Shown piece by piece: positions 14,763-23,335 of a stretch of DNA of 64,000 nucleotides; within the stretch, counting starts at the first letter, position 1; every line of letters begins with the position of its first letter. The stretch is from Orlajensenia leifsoniae (GTDB taxonomy: Bacteria > Actinomycetota > Actinomycetes > Actinomycetales > Microbacteriaceae). The notes under the pieces are model-generated. The model was given only the letters and a program-made list of their open reading frames with translations, had not been told where the DNA came from and did not search any database. The DNA is taken from assembly GCF_004570845.1 (NCBI RefSeq), contig NZ_SPQZ01000007.1:1-64000 (forward strand). Direction: 5' to 3'. Made by a program: the position numbers and the translations under genes.

Positions 14763-16490
14763 ATGACCGAGAGCAACACCCCGGACGGCACGCCGGAGCA
14801 GATCGCTTCGCACAACGCCCCCGAGCAGACTTCCCCTGAGGCGAAGACGCCCACCGGACCCACCGAGGTCATCGAGCCGACTGTCGAGCACGCCGCTGCT
14901 CCTGTCGTTTCCGAGCCCGCGACTCCGGATGCCGCGACCACCCCGATCGCGCCGGCCGCACCCGCCGCGCCTGCCGCGCCGGTGACCCCGCCGGCAGCAG
15001 CCGCCCCCGTCACCCCGACCCCGGCACCTGTCACCCCGGCACCCGTCGCCCCCGCTGCGGCTCAGCACCCGGGCGCACACCCCCAGACCACCGACGCGTT
15101 CGGCCAGCCCGTCGCTCCGGCCGCCACGGTCTACGCTCCGGGCACCGCCCCGCAGCCGTACGCCCAGCAGACGCAGCCCACGCAGCCCTACGTCGGCGTT
15201 CCCGCAGCACCCGGAGCAGCCGGTGGCAACGGCGGCGCCGCCGGCGGAACCACCGCGACCAAGCGTCGTGCGACCCTCCCCATCGTTGCCGCGCTCATCG
15301 CCGGCGCCCTCATCGGAGGAGCCTCGGGAGTCGGCGTCGCCGCCGTGCTCACGAGCAACGACGACACGACGCAGTCTTCGACCTCGGCCGAGCCGCAGAA
15401 CGTCGTCGTCAACAACACCGACTCGGTCAATGAGATCACCGCCGTCGCCGCCAAGGCCTCGCCGAGCGTCGTGACCATCTCGGTGCAGTCCGATGCCGGA
15501 GCGGGAACAGGCTCGGGCATCGTGCTCTCGAAGGACGGCTACGTGCTCACGAACACGCACGTCGTCACCCTCGACGGCAGCGCGAGCGACACCCAGATCC
15601 AGGTGCAGATGTCCGACGGAACCCTCTACACCGCGAAGCTCGTCGGCACCGACCCCGTCTCGGACCTCGCCGTCATCAAGCTGACGGATGCCTCGGGCCT
15701 GACCCCCCTCGAGTTCGCGGACTCCAGCAAGCTCAACGTCGGCGACTCCGCCGTCGCCATCGGCGCGCCGCTCGGCCTCGCCGGCACCGTCACCAACGGC
15801 ATCGTGAGCGCGCTCAACCGCTCCATCCAGGTGGCGTCCTCCGCAGCCCCCGACGACTCGACGCAGGACCAGCAGGACCCCAACGACGAGAACGGCCAGG
15901 GCGGCGACAGCCCGTTCAACTTCTGGAACCTGCCCGACGACGGCAGCGGCCAGCAGCAGGCGCAGCCCCAGGCCACGTCGACCATCTCCCTCCCGGTCAT
16001 CCAGACGGATGCCGCCATCAACCCGGGCAACTCGGGTGGTGCGCTGCTCAACTCGAAGGGCGAGCTGATCGGCGTGAACGTGGCCATCGCCAGCGCCGGA
16101 GCCACCACCGAGGGCAGCCAGTCGGGCAGCATCGGCGTCGGCTTCGCGGTCCCGTCGAACCTGGCCGAGCGCGTCGCGAACGAGATCATCAAGGACGGCG
16201 CAGCCTCCCACGGTCTTCTCGGAGCGAGCGTGCAGGATGCGACCAGCGCCGAGGCCGGAGTCGTCGGTGCCCTCATCAAGGAGGTCTCCTCCGACGGAGC
16301 GGCAGAGAAGGCGGGCCTCGAGTCCGGTGACATCGTCACCGAGTTCAACGGCGTGCCGATCTCGAACGCCACCGACCTGACGGCCCAGGTGCGCTACCTG
16401 GCCGGCGACGCGAAGGCCGACCTCAGCTACGTGCGCGACGGCAAGAGCGAGACCGCCACCGTCACCCTCGGCGAGTACACGGCAGGCTGA
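14763..16490 (+). CDS. HtrA/DegP-type trypsin-like serine protease with PDZ domain
   Basis: A 575-residue envelope protease. The first 165 residues are cytoplasmic, disordered and Ala/Pro/Thr-rich; one membrane segment follows (about 167-193, LPIVAALIAGALIGG); the S1C protease domain lies outside with histidine in LTNTHVV (~265), aspartate in SDLAVIKL (~299) and nucleophilic serine in NPGNSGGAL (~421). A PDZ domain covers about 485-573. An Asp/Gln-rich insertion (about 355-405) sits inside the protease domain. Such enzymes degrade or refold misfolded secreted proteins. ATG 14763 follows AAGGAG by 5 nt. A strong terminator follows at 16507. It is a single-gene unit. Confidence 0.9.
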   Translation: MTESNTPDGTPEQIASHNAPEQTSPEAKTPTGPTEVIEPTVEHAAAPVVSEPATPDAATTPIAPAAPAAPAAPVTPPAAAAPVTPTPAPVTPAPVAPAAAQHPGAHPQTTDAFGQPVAPAATVYAPGTAPQPYAQQTQPTQPYVGVPAAPGAAGGNGGAAGGTTATKRRATLPIVAALIAGALIGGASGVGVAAVLTSNDDTTQSSTSAEPQNVVVNNTDSVNEITAVAAKASPSVVTISVQSDAGAGTGSGIVLSKDGYVLTNTHVVTLDGSASDTQIQVQMSDGTLYTAKLVGTDPVSDLAVIKLTDASGLTPLEFADSSKLNVGDSAVAIGAPLGLAGTVTNGIVSALNRSIQVASSAAPDDSTQDQQDPNDENGQGGDSPFNFWNLPDDGSGQQQAQPQATSTISLPVIQTDAAINPGNSGGALLNSKGELIGVNVAIASAGATTEGSQSGSIGVGFAVPSNLAERVANEIIKDGAASHGLLGASVQDATSAEAGVVGALIKEVSSDGAAEKAGLESGDIVTEFNGVPISNATDLTAQVRYLAGDAKADLSYVRDGKSETATVTLGEYTAG

Positions 16491-16506
16491 TCGGAGCCGA
16501 CCGATC

Positions 16507-16549
16507 CTGAAGCCGCCGCACCCCAGGGTGCGGCGGCTTCAGCCGTTTC
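16507..16549 (+). terminator. Rho-independent terminator after htrA
   Basis: A perfect 16-bp stem (16507-16522 with 16527-16542), a CCAG loop and a following CCGTTTCC tail. It lies 16 bp after the protease stop codon. Confidence 0.85.
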
Positions 16550-16579
16550 CTGCTGCGGGTGTTCCCAGAATCCCTGCGA

Positions 16580-16585
16580 TAGGCT
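16580..16585 (+). promoter_or_regulatory. -10 hexamer TAGGCT before the glycosyltransferase at 16613
   Basis: TAGGCT ends 27 nt before ATG 16613. A transcript would have a leader of about 20 nt. This probably drives the run of four wall-polymer genes from 16.6 to 20.7 kb, with a second start near 19433. Confidence 0.4.
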
Positions 16586-16612
16586 CAATCGACCGTCTGA
16601 CGAGTGGATGCA

Positions 16613-17668
16613 ATGACCGAGAACGCCCCCAGCGGCCCAGCAGAGCTGCTGCCTGGCGTCTCCTACGTCATGCCGGTGCTCAACGAGGTGACGCACGTGC
16701 GCGCCGCGGTGAAGAGCCTGCTCGAACAGGACTACGTCGGCGAGTTCGAAGTGGCGATCGCGCTCGGCCCGAGCATCGACGGCACCACCGAGCTTCTCGC
16801 CGACATGGCGGCCGAAGACCCGCGCATCAGGGTCATCGACAACCCGGTGGGGTCGACTCCCGCCGGTCTCAATGCGGCGATCCGTGCGTCGCGGCATCCG
16901 ATCGTCATCCGCGTCGATGCCCACTCCAGCCTGCCGAGGGACTACGCGCGCATCGCGGTGGAGACCATCCTCGCGACCGGCTCGGCCAACGTCGGCGGCA
17001 TCATGGACGCCCGCGGTCACAGTCCGTTCCAGAAGGCCGTCGCCCTCGCCTACACGACCAAGGTCGGACTCGGCGGCTCGTCGTTCCATGTCGGGGGAGT
17101 CGAGGGACCGGCCGAGACCGTGTACCTCGGATGCTTCCGGCGAGAGGCCATCGAGGCCGTCGGCCTGTTCGACGAGGGCATCAAACGCGGCCAGGACTGG
17201 GAGCTCAACCGCCGTCTGCGGCTGGCGGGGGAGACGGTATGGTTCACCCCGCGACTCAAGGTCGTCTACCGCCCCCGACCGAGCGTCTCCCGTCTCGCGC
17301 GCCAGATGTTCTCGACCGGACTGTGGCGCGGCGAACTCGCGCGGCGGTTCCCCGCCAACAACGGTCTGCGCTACTTCATCCCTCCGCTAATGGTGGTGGG
17401 AGTCACTCTCGGCGTCCTGTTGGGCCTCGCCGGCGTGGTCCAGGCCCTCGTGGGAGCCCTCCCGTGGATGCTGATCGGCTTCGCCATGCCGGCCGTGTAC
17501 GCGCTGTTCGTGGTCGCGGCCACCATCCTGTCAACCACGGGCGCCGGAATTCGCGTGTCCCTGTGGTTTCTCCTAGTCTTGCCGTGCATCCACTTCTGCT
17601 GGGGGCTCGGCTTCCTGCCGGGCTATCTCTCACTGACCAGCAATATCGCGGCGCACACGGGGAGATGA
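16613..17668 (+). CDS. Glycosyltransferase family 2 (membrane-anchored)
   Basis: A 351-residue GT2 with a GT-A domain at the N-terminus: SYVMPVLNEV, GPSIDGTTE, a DXD-like VDAHSS and a GQDWELNRR acceptor/catalytic region near 190-200. Two or three hydrophobic segments near the C-terminus (about 250-345) anchor it to the inner leaflet. Such enzymes move sugars from nucleotide donors onto lipid-linked intermediates. The stop overlaps the next gene (CDP-alcohol phosphotransferase) by 4 nt, placing it in an envelope polymer pathway. ATG 16613 is chosen; GTG 16604 is an alternative. Donor and acceptor are unknown. Confidence 0.85.
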   Translation: MTENAPSGPAELLPGVSYVMPVLNEVTHVRAAVKSLLEQDYVGEFEVAIALGPSIDGTTELLADMAAEDPRIRVIDNPVGSTPAGLNAAIRASRHPIVIRVDAHSSLPRDYARIAVETILATGSANVGGIMDARGHSPFQKAVALAYTTKVGLGGSSFHVGGVEGPAETVYLGCFRREAIEAVGLFDEGIKRGQDWELNRRLRLAGETVWFTPRLKVVYRPRPSVSRLARQMFSTGLWRGELARRFPANNGLRYFIPPLMVVGVTLGVLLGLAGVVQALVGALPWMLIGFAMPAVYALFVVAATILSTTGAGIRVSLWFLLVLPCIHFCWGLGFLPGYLSLTSNIAAHTGR

Positions 17669-18501
17669 GCTTGGCGGCAACACACGAGTCGGCGGCGTCT
17701 CCCGAGCGTCCGGCGCGACCGTCGTCGATCGCCGAGCTGCGCGCCGTCGCGCAACCACCGGAGGTGCGAGGCCGTCGCAACGCCGAGCACTGGACCGCGT
17801 CGCTCTACCTGCGCGACCTCTCGCCGTACCTCACCTGGATGCTGCTGAAGACGCGTATCTCGGCCAACGGCGTGACCGGACTGATGATCCTCGTGGGCTG
17901 GTCGACGGCCGCAGCCCTCCTCATCCCCGGCATCTGGGGCGCGCTTCTCGCGCTCGTTCTCGGCCAGCTGCAGATGCTCGTCGACTGCTGCGACGGAGAG
18001 GTCGCCCGCTGGCGCCGCACGTCCTCCCCGGCTGGTGTCTTCCTCGACAAGGTCGGGCACTACTCCACCGAGGCGCTCATCCCCATCGCCCTCGGCATCC
18101 GTGCCGCCGCCTGGCCGTTCGACACTCCGGAGGACTACCTCTGGACCACACTCGGCACCCTGCTCGCGCTGCTCATCGTGCTGAACAAGGCGTTGAACGA
18201 CATGGTGCACGTCGCCCGAGCGAACGCCGGACTCACGAAGCTCGCCGACACCCACGGAGAATCAGCACCCACCCACAGTCTCGTCGCCACCCTCCGTCGG
18301 GCCGCGCGCTTCGTGCCGTTCCACCGTCTCTACCATTCCGTCGAGCTCACGATGATCGCCTTCATCGCGGCTGTGATCGGTCTGTTCGTCGGCCAGCCCG
18401 AGGTCGACCGCATCCTCGTCGTCGTGCTCGTTCCCCTCGCCTTCCTCGCACTGATCGGCCACTTCGTCGCGATCATGGCCTCCAAGCGTGTCCGTTCCTG
18501 A
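17665..18501 (+). CDS. CDP-alcohol phosphatidyltransferase family membrane enzyme
   Basis: A 278-residue integral membrane protein with the CDP-alcohol phosphotransferase signature near residues 105-130: DCCDGEVAR followed by GVFLDKVGHY. Enzymes with this motif move a phospho-alcohol from CMP to a lipid or sugar alcohol, using Mg2+. In the consensus D-x2-D-G-x2-A-R-x8-G-x3-D-x3-D the last aspartate is a histidine here, so the active site is not standard. About five to six membrane segments are present. It overlaps both neighbours (4 nt upstream, 14 nt downstream), so it is coupled to the two GT2 genes. A role in a polyol-phosphate or phosphoglycan precursor is likely. Confidence 0.82.
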   Translation: MSLAATHESAASPERPARPSSIAELRAVAQPPEVRGRRNAEHWTASLYLRDLSPYLTWMLLKTRISANGVTGLMILVGWSTAAALLIPGIWGALLALVLGQLQMLVDCCDGEVARWRRTSSPAGVFLDKVGHYSTEALIPIALGIRAAAWPFDTPEDYLWTTLGTLLALLIVLNKALNDMVHVARANAGLTKLADTHGESAPTHSLVATLRRAARFVPFHRLYHSVELTMIAFIAAVIGLFVGQPEVDRILVVVLVPLAFLALIGHFVAIMASKRVRS

Positions 18502-19363
18502 TCCCACGGTCGGGGTCGTCGTGCTCACCCAGGGCACGCGTCCCGACGACCTGGCCCGCGGCATCCGGTCGCTCCTGGATCAGACCGGTGTGAGCCTCGA
18601 CATCGTGTGCGTCGGCAACGGATGGGAGCCGACCGCGCTGCCCGCCGGAGTCGCCGCTCTCGCCCTGCCCGAGAACCTCGGCATCCCTGCCGGACGCAAT
18701 CGCGGAGTCGCGCAGGTAAGCGGTGAGTTCCTGTTCTTCCTCGACGACGACGCGAGCCTGCCCGATCCCGAGTTTCTCGCGGCGGCGGTGGCGAAGCTGC
18801 GCGCCGACGCCTCGATCGGCCTCGTCCAGCCCCGCGTCGTCGACCCCAGCGGGACCACGCCGCCGAAGCGCTGGATTCCGCGCATCCGCAAGGGCGAGGC
18901 CGAGCACTCCAGCAACGTCTTCTCGGTCTGGGAGGGCGCCGTCATCCTGCCGCGCGCGGTCTTCGACGCCACCGGCGGCTGGGCCGAGCCGTTCTTCTAC
19001 GCCCACGAAGGCATCGAACTGGCCTGGCGGGTCTGGGACCAGGGCAAGCGCGCCTGGTACGCCGGCGACCTCGTCGCGAACCACCCGGTGATCACGCCGA
19101 CGCGGCACAGCTACTACTACAGGCTCAACGCCCGCAACCGGGTGTGGCTGGCCCGGCGCAACCTTCCCGCGGTGTTCGTACCGCTCTACGTGGCCTCCTG
19201 GACCGGCGTGCAGCTGCTGCGTTCGGTGCGCAATCGCGACGGCCTCGGCGCCTGGTGGGGCGGCTGGCGCGAGGGGTGGAGAACGGATGCCGGTGAGCGT
19301 CGGCCGCTCCGCTGGCGCACGGTGTGGCGCATGACACTGGCGGGGCGCCCGCCCGTCATCTGA
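18488..19363 (+). CDS. Glycosyltransferase family 2 (rhamnosyltransferase-like)
   Basis: A 291-residue GT2. N-terminal motif VGVVVLTQGTRPDDL, the donor-site loop PENLGIPAGRNRG, the DXD-type FFLDDDASLPD and a later YAHEGIELAWR region fit WbbL-like or galactofuranosyl/rhamnosyl transferases of cell-wall assembly. GTG 18488 overlaps the previous gene by 14 nt. No strong membrane anchor is visible; a basic C-terminus (GERRPLRWRTVWRMTLAG) may bind the membrane. The sugar added is not known. Confidence 0.82.
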   Translation: MSVPDPTVGVVVLTQGTRPDDLARGIRSLLDQTGVSLDIVCVGNGWEPTALPAGVAALALPENLGIPAGRNRGVAQVSGEFLFFLDDDASLPDPEFLAAAVAKLRADASIGLVQPRVVDPSGTTPPKRWIPRIRKGEAEHSSNVFSVWEGAVILPRAVFDATGGWAEPFFYAHEGIELAWRVWDQGKRAWYAGDLVANHPVITPTRHSYYYRLNARNRVWLARRNLPAVFVPLYVASWTGVQLLRSVRNRDGLGAWWGGWREGWRTDAGERRPLRWRTVWRMTLAGRPPVI

Positions 19364-19432
19364 CGTGGGCGCTCGAATCGCGGGATGATCGCGGGCGGCA
19401 TCCGTCGTCGACCCCCATCGCAGTCACCCGGG

Positions 19433-19438
19433 TAGGCT
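19433..19438 (+). promoter_or_regulatory. -10 hexamer TAGGCT, leaderless promoter of the glycerophosphotransferase gene
   Basis: TAGGCT ends 6 nt before GTG 19445. This favours GTG 19445 over GTG 19451 or ATG 19454. Confidence 0.45.
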
Positions 19439-19444
19439 GGAACC

Positions 19445-20734
19445 GTGGGTGTGATGAAGGACGCGAAGCTCGGCTTGCGCTATGTGAAGAGCGTCTTCGC
19501 CAACCGCCGGGCCCAGTCGGAGCTGCGCCAGAAGCTCGCTCTCAAGCCGCCGCTCGAGCCGTACCGGTTCAAGGTCGCGGTCTACTTCGCCGACGGCAAG
19601 GTCAACCTGTACCAGATGCGGCAGTGGTACAAGCCGCTCGCCGAGTTGTCGAAGACCTGGCCCGTGCTCATCCTCAGCCGTGCCTCGGGCTCGGCGTCGA
19701 TCCTGCTCGACGAGGCGCCGGTTCCCGTGGCGTACGTGCGCAAGGTCGTCGACCTCGAGCGGGTGATCGACGAGCAGGACCTGCACGTCATCTTCTACGT
19801 CAACCAGAACGCCAAGAACTTCCAGATGATGCGCTACGGGCGCCGCTGGCACGTTTTCATCAATCATGGTGAGAGCGACAAGATGTACATGACCACGAAT
19901 CAGTTCAAGGCGTACGACTACGCCCTGGTCGCCGGTGACGCCGCCCTGTCGCGACTGAACAAGGTGCTGTGGGACTACGACTTCGCGAAGCGTGCGCTGC
20001 CCATCGGCCGGCCGCAGGCGGACCACTACTCGGGCGATCTGCCCTACACTCCGGATGCCCGCGAGGTCGTGCTCTATGCGCCGACGTGGGAGGGCGACCG
20101 GGCGGCAGCGGCGTACGGTTCCGTCGCCACCCACGGCGTCGCGCTCGTGCGCGCCCTGCTCGCGAGCGGTCGGCATCGGGTGATCTATCGCCCGCATCCG
20201 CGCTCCGGAGTCGTCGACGACGCCTACGGCGCCGCGAACCGCGAGATCATCCGCATGATCGCTCAGGCCAACGCCGCAGACCCGACGGCGCAGCACATCT
20301 TCGACCAGGGAGCCGACCTCGGCTGGCAGCTCGCCGCTGCCGACGTCGCCGTCGTCGACATCTCTGCGATGGTCTACGACCGTCTGGCCACCGGCAAGCC
20401 GCTCATGATCACGCGACCGGTGAACCCGGCCGCCGAGATCGACACCGGCGGATACCTGTCGGACTGCGAGTGGCTGACGGCCGCGGACGCCCCGGGCATC
20501 GTCGCCTTCGTCGACGAGCTGTCGCACGGGGACGACGCGCGCGAGAGGCTGCGCGTGTGGGTGGAGCGCTACTTCGGCGACGCGACTCCGGGGGCGGCCA
20601 CGGCGCGCTTCCACGCGGCCGTACAGCACCTCATGGACGAGTGGGAGCGCAACGCCGCACTGCACGCGGCCGATGGAGAGGTCGACGAGCACGATGTCGG
20701 CGAGGACGACGACCCGGGCATTCTCGGCCAGTAG
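19445..20734 (+). CDS. CDP-glycerol glycerophosphotransferase family protein (TagB/TagF-like)
   Basis: A 429-residue protein with the TagB/TagF C-terminal GT-B fold. Motifs include INHGESDKMY near 140, VLYAPTWEG near 208, YRPHPRSG near 245 and the late VVDISAMVYDRLATGKPLM stretch. These enzymes move glycerol-phosphate (or another polyol phosphate) from a CDP donor onto a lipid-linked primer during teichoic acid synthesis at the inner membrane. The acidic tail (EVDEHDVGEDDDP) is unusual. With GT2, CDP-alcohol transferase and the ABC exporter nearby it supports a wall polyol-phosphate polymer. Chain priming versus polymerisation cannot be told apart. Confidence 0.82.
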   Translation: MGVMKDAKLGLRYVKSVFANRRAQSELRQKLALKPPLEPYRFKVAVYFADGKVNLYQMRQWYKPLAELSKTWPVLILSRASGSASILLDEAPVPVAYVRKVVDLERVIDEQDLHVIFYVNQNAKNFQMMRYGRRWHVFINHGESDKMYMTTNQFKAYDYALVAGDAALSRLNKVLWDYDFAKRALPIGRPQADHYSGDLPYTPDAREVVLYAPTWEGDRAAAAYGSVATHGVALVRALLASGRHRVIYRPHPRSGVVDDAYGAANREIIRMIAQANAADPTAQHIFDQGADLGWQLAAADVAVVDISAMVYDRLATGKPLMITRPVNPAAEIDTGGYLSDCEWLTAADAPGIVAFVDELSHGDDARERLRVWVERYFGDATPGAATARFHAAVQHLMDEWERNAALHAADGEVDEHDVGEDDDPGILGQ

Positions 20735-20773
20735 ACGGCGTCAGCGGTCGAGGCCGCCGAGATCGGCGCTCGA

Positions 20774-21718
20774 TCAGCGCGCTTCGGGGTCCGGTTCGCC
20801 GAACAGGTCGTCGAGGGGATCCGGCTCGAGAGCGGCATCCGGTGCCGTCAGGCTCTTGCGACGGGGACGGATGGCGCGCATCCGCCCGTTGATGATGTTG
20901 CTGGCCCGGGAGACGCCGCCCTGCACTCCAGCGAAGGCGCGCGTCGCGATGTTGCCGCGCGAGTCGCCGACCACGATGTCGTGCGGTTCGAGTTCATGGG
21001 GGAGCGTCTCGGGCGGCATCCCGAACGCCAATCGCGACGACTGCACGACGCGTCCCGACACGATCCGGTTGCCGACTCCACCGATGACGGCACCGATTCC
21101 GAAGGGGATGGCCTTGGAGAAGACGCTGGCGCCGGCTCCCACCACGAACTTGCGCAGGAACATCGACTTGAGCTTGTCGGCCAGCGGCCCGACGAGCGCG
21201 CGTGGCAGGTTCGCCGTCACGAGCTCGCCCCAGTAGGCGCTGCGCACGGCTCCACCGCCGGACACCTGTCCGGCGAGCTGGCGCACCAGGCTCGAGCCCT
21301 CGGAGCCGAGCATCATCGTCATGATGAGGGCGCGGGCCCGATCGGGGTCGGCCACGGCGATACCGTGCACCTCGGCGACGGACTGCGCGTACAGCGCCGT
21401 CGCCTCGAGGAAGCCCGCGGTCTCGACACCCGAGAGCACGATCGTCATGCCCGTGCCGATGCCGGGGACCACCGCCGTCGCTCCGACGGCCGCGCCGCCG
21501 GTGGTGGTGGCGGCCATGTACCGCCGCTCGAGGATGCGCACCAGCTGTGCCGGGGTCGCATCCGGATTGCGTCGACGGATGCTGCGGATGTGCGCGAGCA
21601 CCGCGGGGCGCTGCACGCCCAGTCCGAAGTCGATCGTGCGCACCAGGCGCGGCGGCAGCTCGCCGCCGACGGGGGTGCCGCCGGTGGAGGAGACGATGGG
21701 CTTCGGTGTGCGTGCCAT
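20774..21718 (-). CDS. Uncharacterised protein with central hydrophobic Gly/Ala-rich segment
   Basis: A 314-residue protein I cannot assign with confidence. The middle (about 72-105) is hydrophobic and Gly-rich (GGAAVGATAVVPGIGTGMT), followed by helices (AQSVAEVHGIAVADPDRA), and a second Gly-rich hydrophobic part near 195-225. This pattern resembles EcsC-type membrane-associated proteins of actinobacteria, but no diagnostic motif was found. The start is ATG at 21718, with a -10 hexamer 8 nt upstream on the minus strand. It faces the polymer operon and is divergent from the TPR-like gene. Whether it belongs to the wall-polymer pathway is unknown. Confidence 0.65.
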   Translation of the reverse strand: MARTPKPIVSSTGGTPVGGELPPRLVRTIDFGLGVQRPAVLAHIRSIRRRNPDATPAQLVRILERRYMAATTTGGAAVGATAVVPGIGTGMTIVLSGVETAGFLEATALYAQSVAEVHGIAVADPDRARALIMTMMLGSEGSSLVRQLAGQVSGGGAVRSAYWGELVTANLPRALVGPLADKLKSMFLRKFVVGAGASVFSKAIPFGIGAVIGGVGNRIVSGRVVQSSRLAFGMPPETLPHELEPHDIVVGDSRGNIATRAFAGVQGGVSRASNIINGRMRAIRPRRKSLTAPDAALEPDPLDDLFGEPDPEAR

Positions 21719-21726
21719 AGAGGACG

Positions 21727-21732
21727 AGCCTA
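21727..21732 (-). promoter_or_regulatory. -10 hexamer TAGGCT (minus strand), leaderless promoter
   Basis: On the minus strand TAGGCT ends 8 nt before the ATG at 21718. Confidence 0.4.
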
Positions 21733-21850
21733 TTGCGAGAGTCTGAGGGATCCCCCTCCCTTGCGGATGGTCGCCCGATGTGGCACGAGGCGCCCGTCGC
21801 CGGCCGGGCCCATCCGCAGCATGCGGTCCGCCCCGCGAGCCTCCTCGAAC

Positions 21851-21856
21851 TAGATT
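21851..21856 (+). promoter_or_regulatory. -10 hexamer TAGATT, leaderless promoter
   Basis: TAGATT ends 6 nt before ATG 21863. Confidence 0.45.
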
Positions 21857-21862
21857 CGAGGT

Positions 21863-22468
21863 ATGACGCAGCTCATCACCTGGGAATCCATCGAGGGCCT
21901 CGAGCGCCGAGCGCCCCGCCTCGTCGCGACTCCCGACCAGCATCGCGCAGTCGCCGAGACCGTCACGGCCTGGGCGACGGATGCCGCATCCTTCGATGTC
22001 GACGACGGCATCACGCGGGCGCACCTCCTCCTGGTGGGGGCCGAGCACCTCGAGATGGCCGGCGACCTCGATGAGGCGCGTCGGCTGGCCGAGACTGCCG
22101 CCACGCATCCGACTGCGGAGCCGTTCGGGGCGCATCCGACGCTCATCTCGCTCGCCTTCGCAAGCGGCGACGTCGATCGGGCCGTGGCCCTGGCCGACGA
22201 GGTCAGGGCGGCGCCGGAGGCAGGCCTGCACATCATCCTGATGATCGCCGAGACCTTCGAACTGAACGGCGACCTGGCGAGGGCCGAGCGCTGGAACACC
22301 ATCGGTGCACGGCGGGCGTCGGCCGCCAGCCTGTCGCCCACCGAGCAGTACCTGACCTTCCTCGGCGGGCGCTTCCGGGCGCGACGCGACGCGGGCAAGC
22401 CGCTCGACGGCCTCGACGACGAGGCGCAGGAGTTGCGCGCCGAGGCCGGGCTCGACCCGCTGGTCTGA
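21863..22468 (+). CDS. TPR-like helical protein of unknown function
   Basis: A 201-residue, wholly alpha-helical, cytoplasmic protein. Repeating helix pairs with a TPR-like pattern (HLLLVGAEHLEMAGDLDEARRLAE, then ISLAFASGDVDRAVALADEV, then IAETFELNGDLARAERWN) suggest three or four tetratricopeptide-type repeats used for protein contacts. No catalytic motif is seen. Such small TPR proteins are common in actinobacteria and usually annotated hypothetical. It ends 78 bp from the convergent ABC ATPase gene. Confidence 0.65.
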   Translation: MTQLITWESIEGLERRAPRLVATPDQHRAVAETVTAWATDAASFDVDDGITRAHLLLVGAEHLEMAGDLDEARRLAETAATHPTAEPFGAHPTLISLAFASGDVDRAVALADEVRAAPEAGLHIILMIAETFELNGDLARAERWNTIGARRASAASLSPTEQYLTFLGGRFRARRDAGKPLDGLDDEAQELRAEAGLDPLV

Positions 22469-22520
22469 GCGGCATCCGTGGCCCGAAGCGGTCAGGCGGA
22501 GCGAGCGGCCCGACATGCCG

Positions 22521-22543
22521 CCGGCCCGCCGGCCCGCCGGCCC
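22521..22543. repeat. Short GC-only tandem repeat CCGGCCCG between convergent genes
   Basis: Two full copies and a 7-bp partial copy of CCGGCCCG, containing overlapping GCCGGC palindromes. It lies between the TPR-like gene and the end of the ABC ATPase gene and could fold into GC hairpins that end transcription from either side. Confidence 0.5.
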
Positions 22544-22546
22544 AGC

Positions 22547-23335
22547 TCAGGCCTTCGGGGGCTTGGCCACTCCGTAGTCGGCGTTGTAGGCGTCGAGCAC
22601 GTCGCCGATGGGGCCGTCGAGCACGAGCTTGCCCTTGTCGAGGTAGAGGCCGCGCGTGCAGAAGCGACGCAGGTCGCGCTCGTTGTGCGACACGAAGAAC
22701 AGCGTGCGTCCTCCGGCGAGGAGCTCCTCGATGCGGGCGTAGCACTTCTCGCGGAACGCCTTGTCGCCGACGGCGAGCACCTCGTCGACGAGGATGATCG
22801 GCTCCTCGAGACGCGAGATCACCGAGAAGGCGATGCGCACCTTCATGCCGCTCGAGAGGTGCTTGTAGGGCGTGTCGAGGAAGTCGCCGATGTCGGCGAA
22901 CTCGATGATGTCGTCGAAGCGCTCGTCGATCATGCTGCGCGTCATGCCGTGCAGTCCAGCCGTGAGGTGGATGTTGTCGCGTACTGTCAGGTCGTCGACG
23001 AAGCCGCCGGTGATCTCGATGAGCGGCGCGACGCCGCCGTGCACGGTCACGCTGCCCTCGTCGGGAAGCATCACCCCGGCCACGAGTTTCAGCAGGGTGG
23101 ACTTCCCCTGGCCGTTGCGCCCGACGACGCCGATGGCCTCGCCCTTGCGCACGTCGATCGACAGCCCGCGCAGCGCCCAGAACTCGCCGGGCCGGCTGCG
23201 ACGGGCGCGTCCGGCGAAGAGATCCTTGAAGTTGCGCCGGCCGCGCTTGTTGCGGCGGAACCTGATGCCGGCATCCGCCACCCGGATGTCGATGGCTGCA
23301 GCGCTGGATTCGGTCTCGATGGCGGCGTCGCTCAT
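22547..23335 (-). CDS. ABC transporter ATPase of a wall-polymer exporter (Wzt/TagH type)
   Basis: A 262-residue ATPase with Walker A GRNGQGKST, signature LSSGMKVRIAFS, Walker B IILVDEVLAVGD and the switch histidine in FVSHNER. The SSGM signature and the DEVLAVGD form are typical of polysaccharide or teichoic acid exporters such as Wzt, RfbE and TagH. It starts at ATG 23335, 5 nt after AAGGAG; its start overlaps the permease stop by 1 nt, so the permease is translated first. It has no C-terminal glycan-binding domain of the Wzt type, so it is a short TagH-like form. Confidence 0.9.
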   Translation of the reverse strand: MSDAAIETESSAAAIDIRVADAGIRFRRNKRGRRNFKDLFAGRARRSRPGEFWALRGLSIDVRKGEAIGVVGRNGQGKSTLLKLVAGVMLPDEGSVTVHGGVAPLIEITGGFVDDLTVRDNIHLTAGLHGMTRSMIDERFDDIIEFADIGDFLDTPYKHLSSGMKVRIAFSVISRLEEPIILVDEVLAVGDKAFREKCYARIEELLAGGRTLFFVSHNERDLRRFCTRGLYLDKGKLVLDGPIGDVLDAYNADYGVAKPPKA

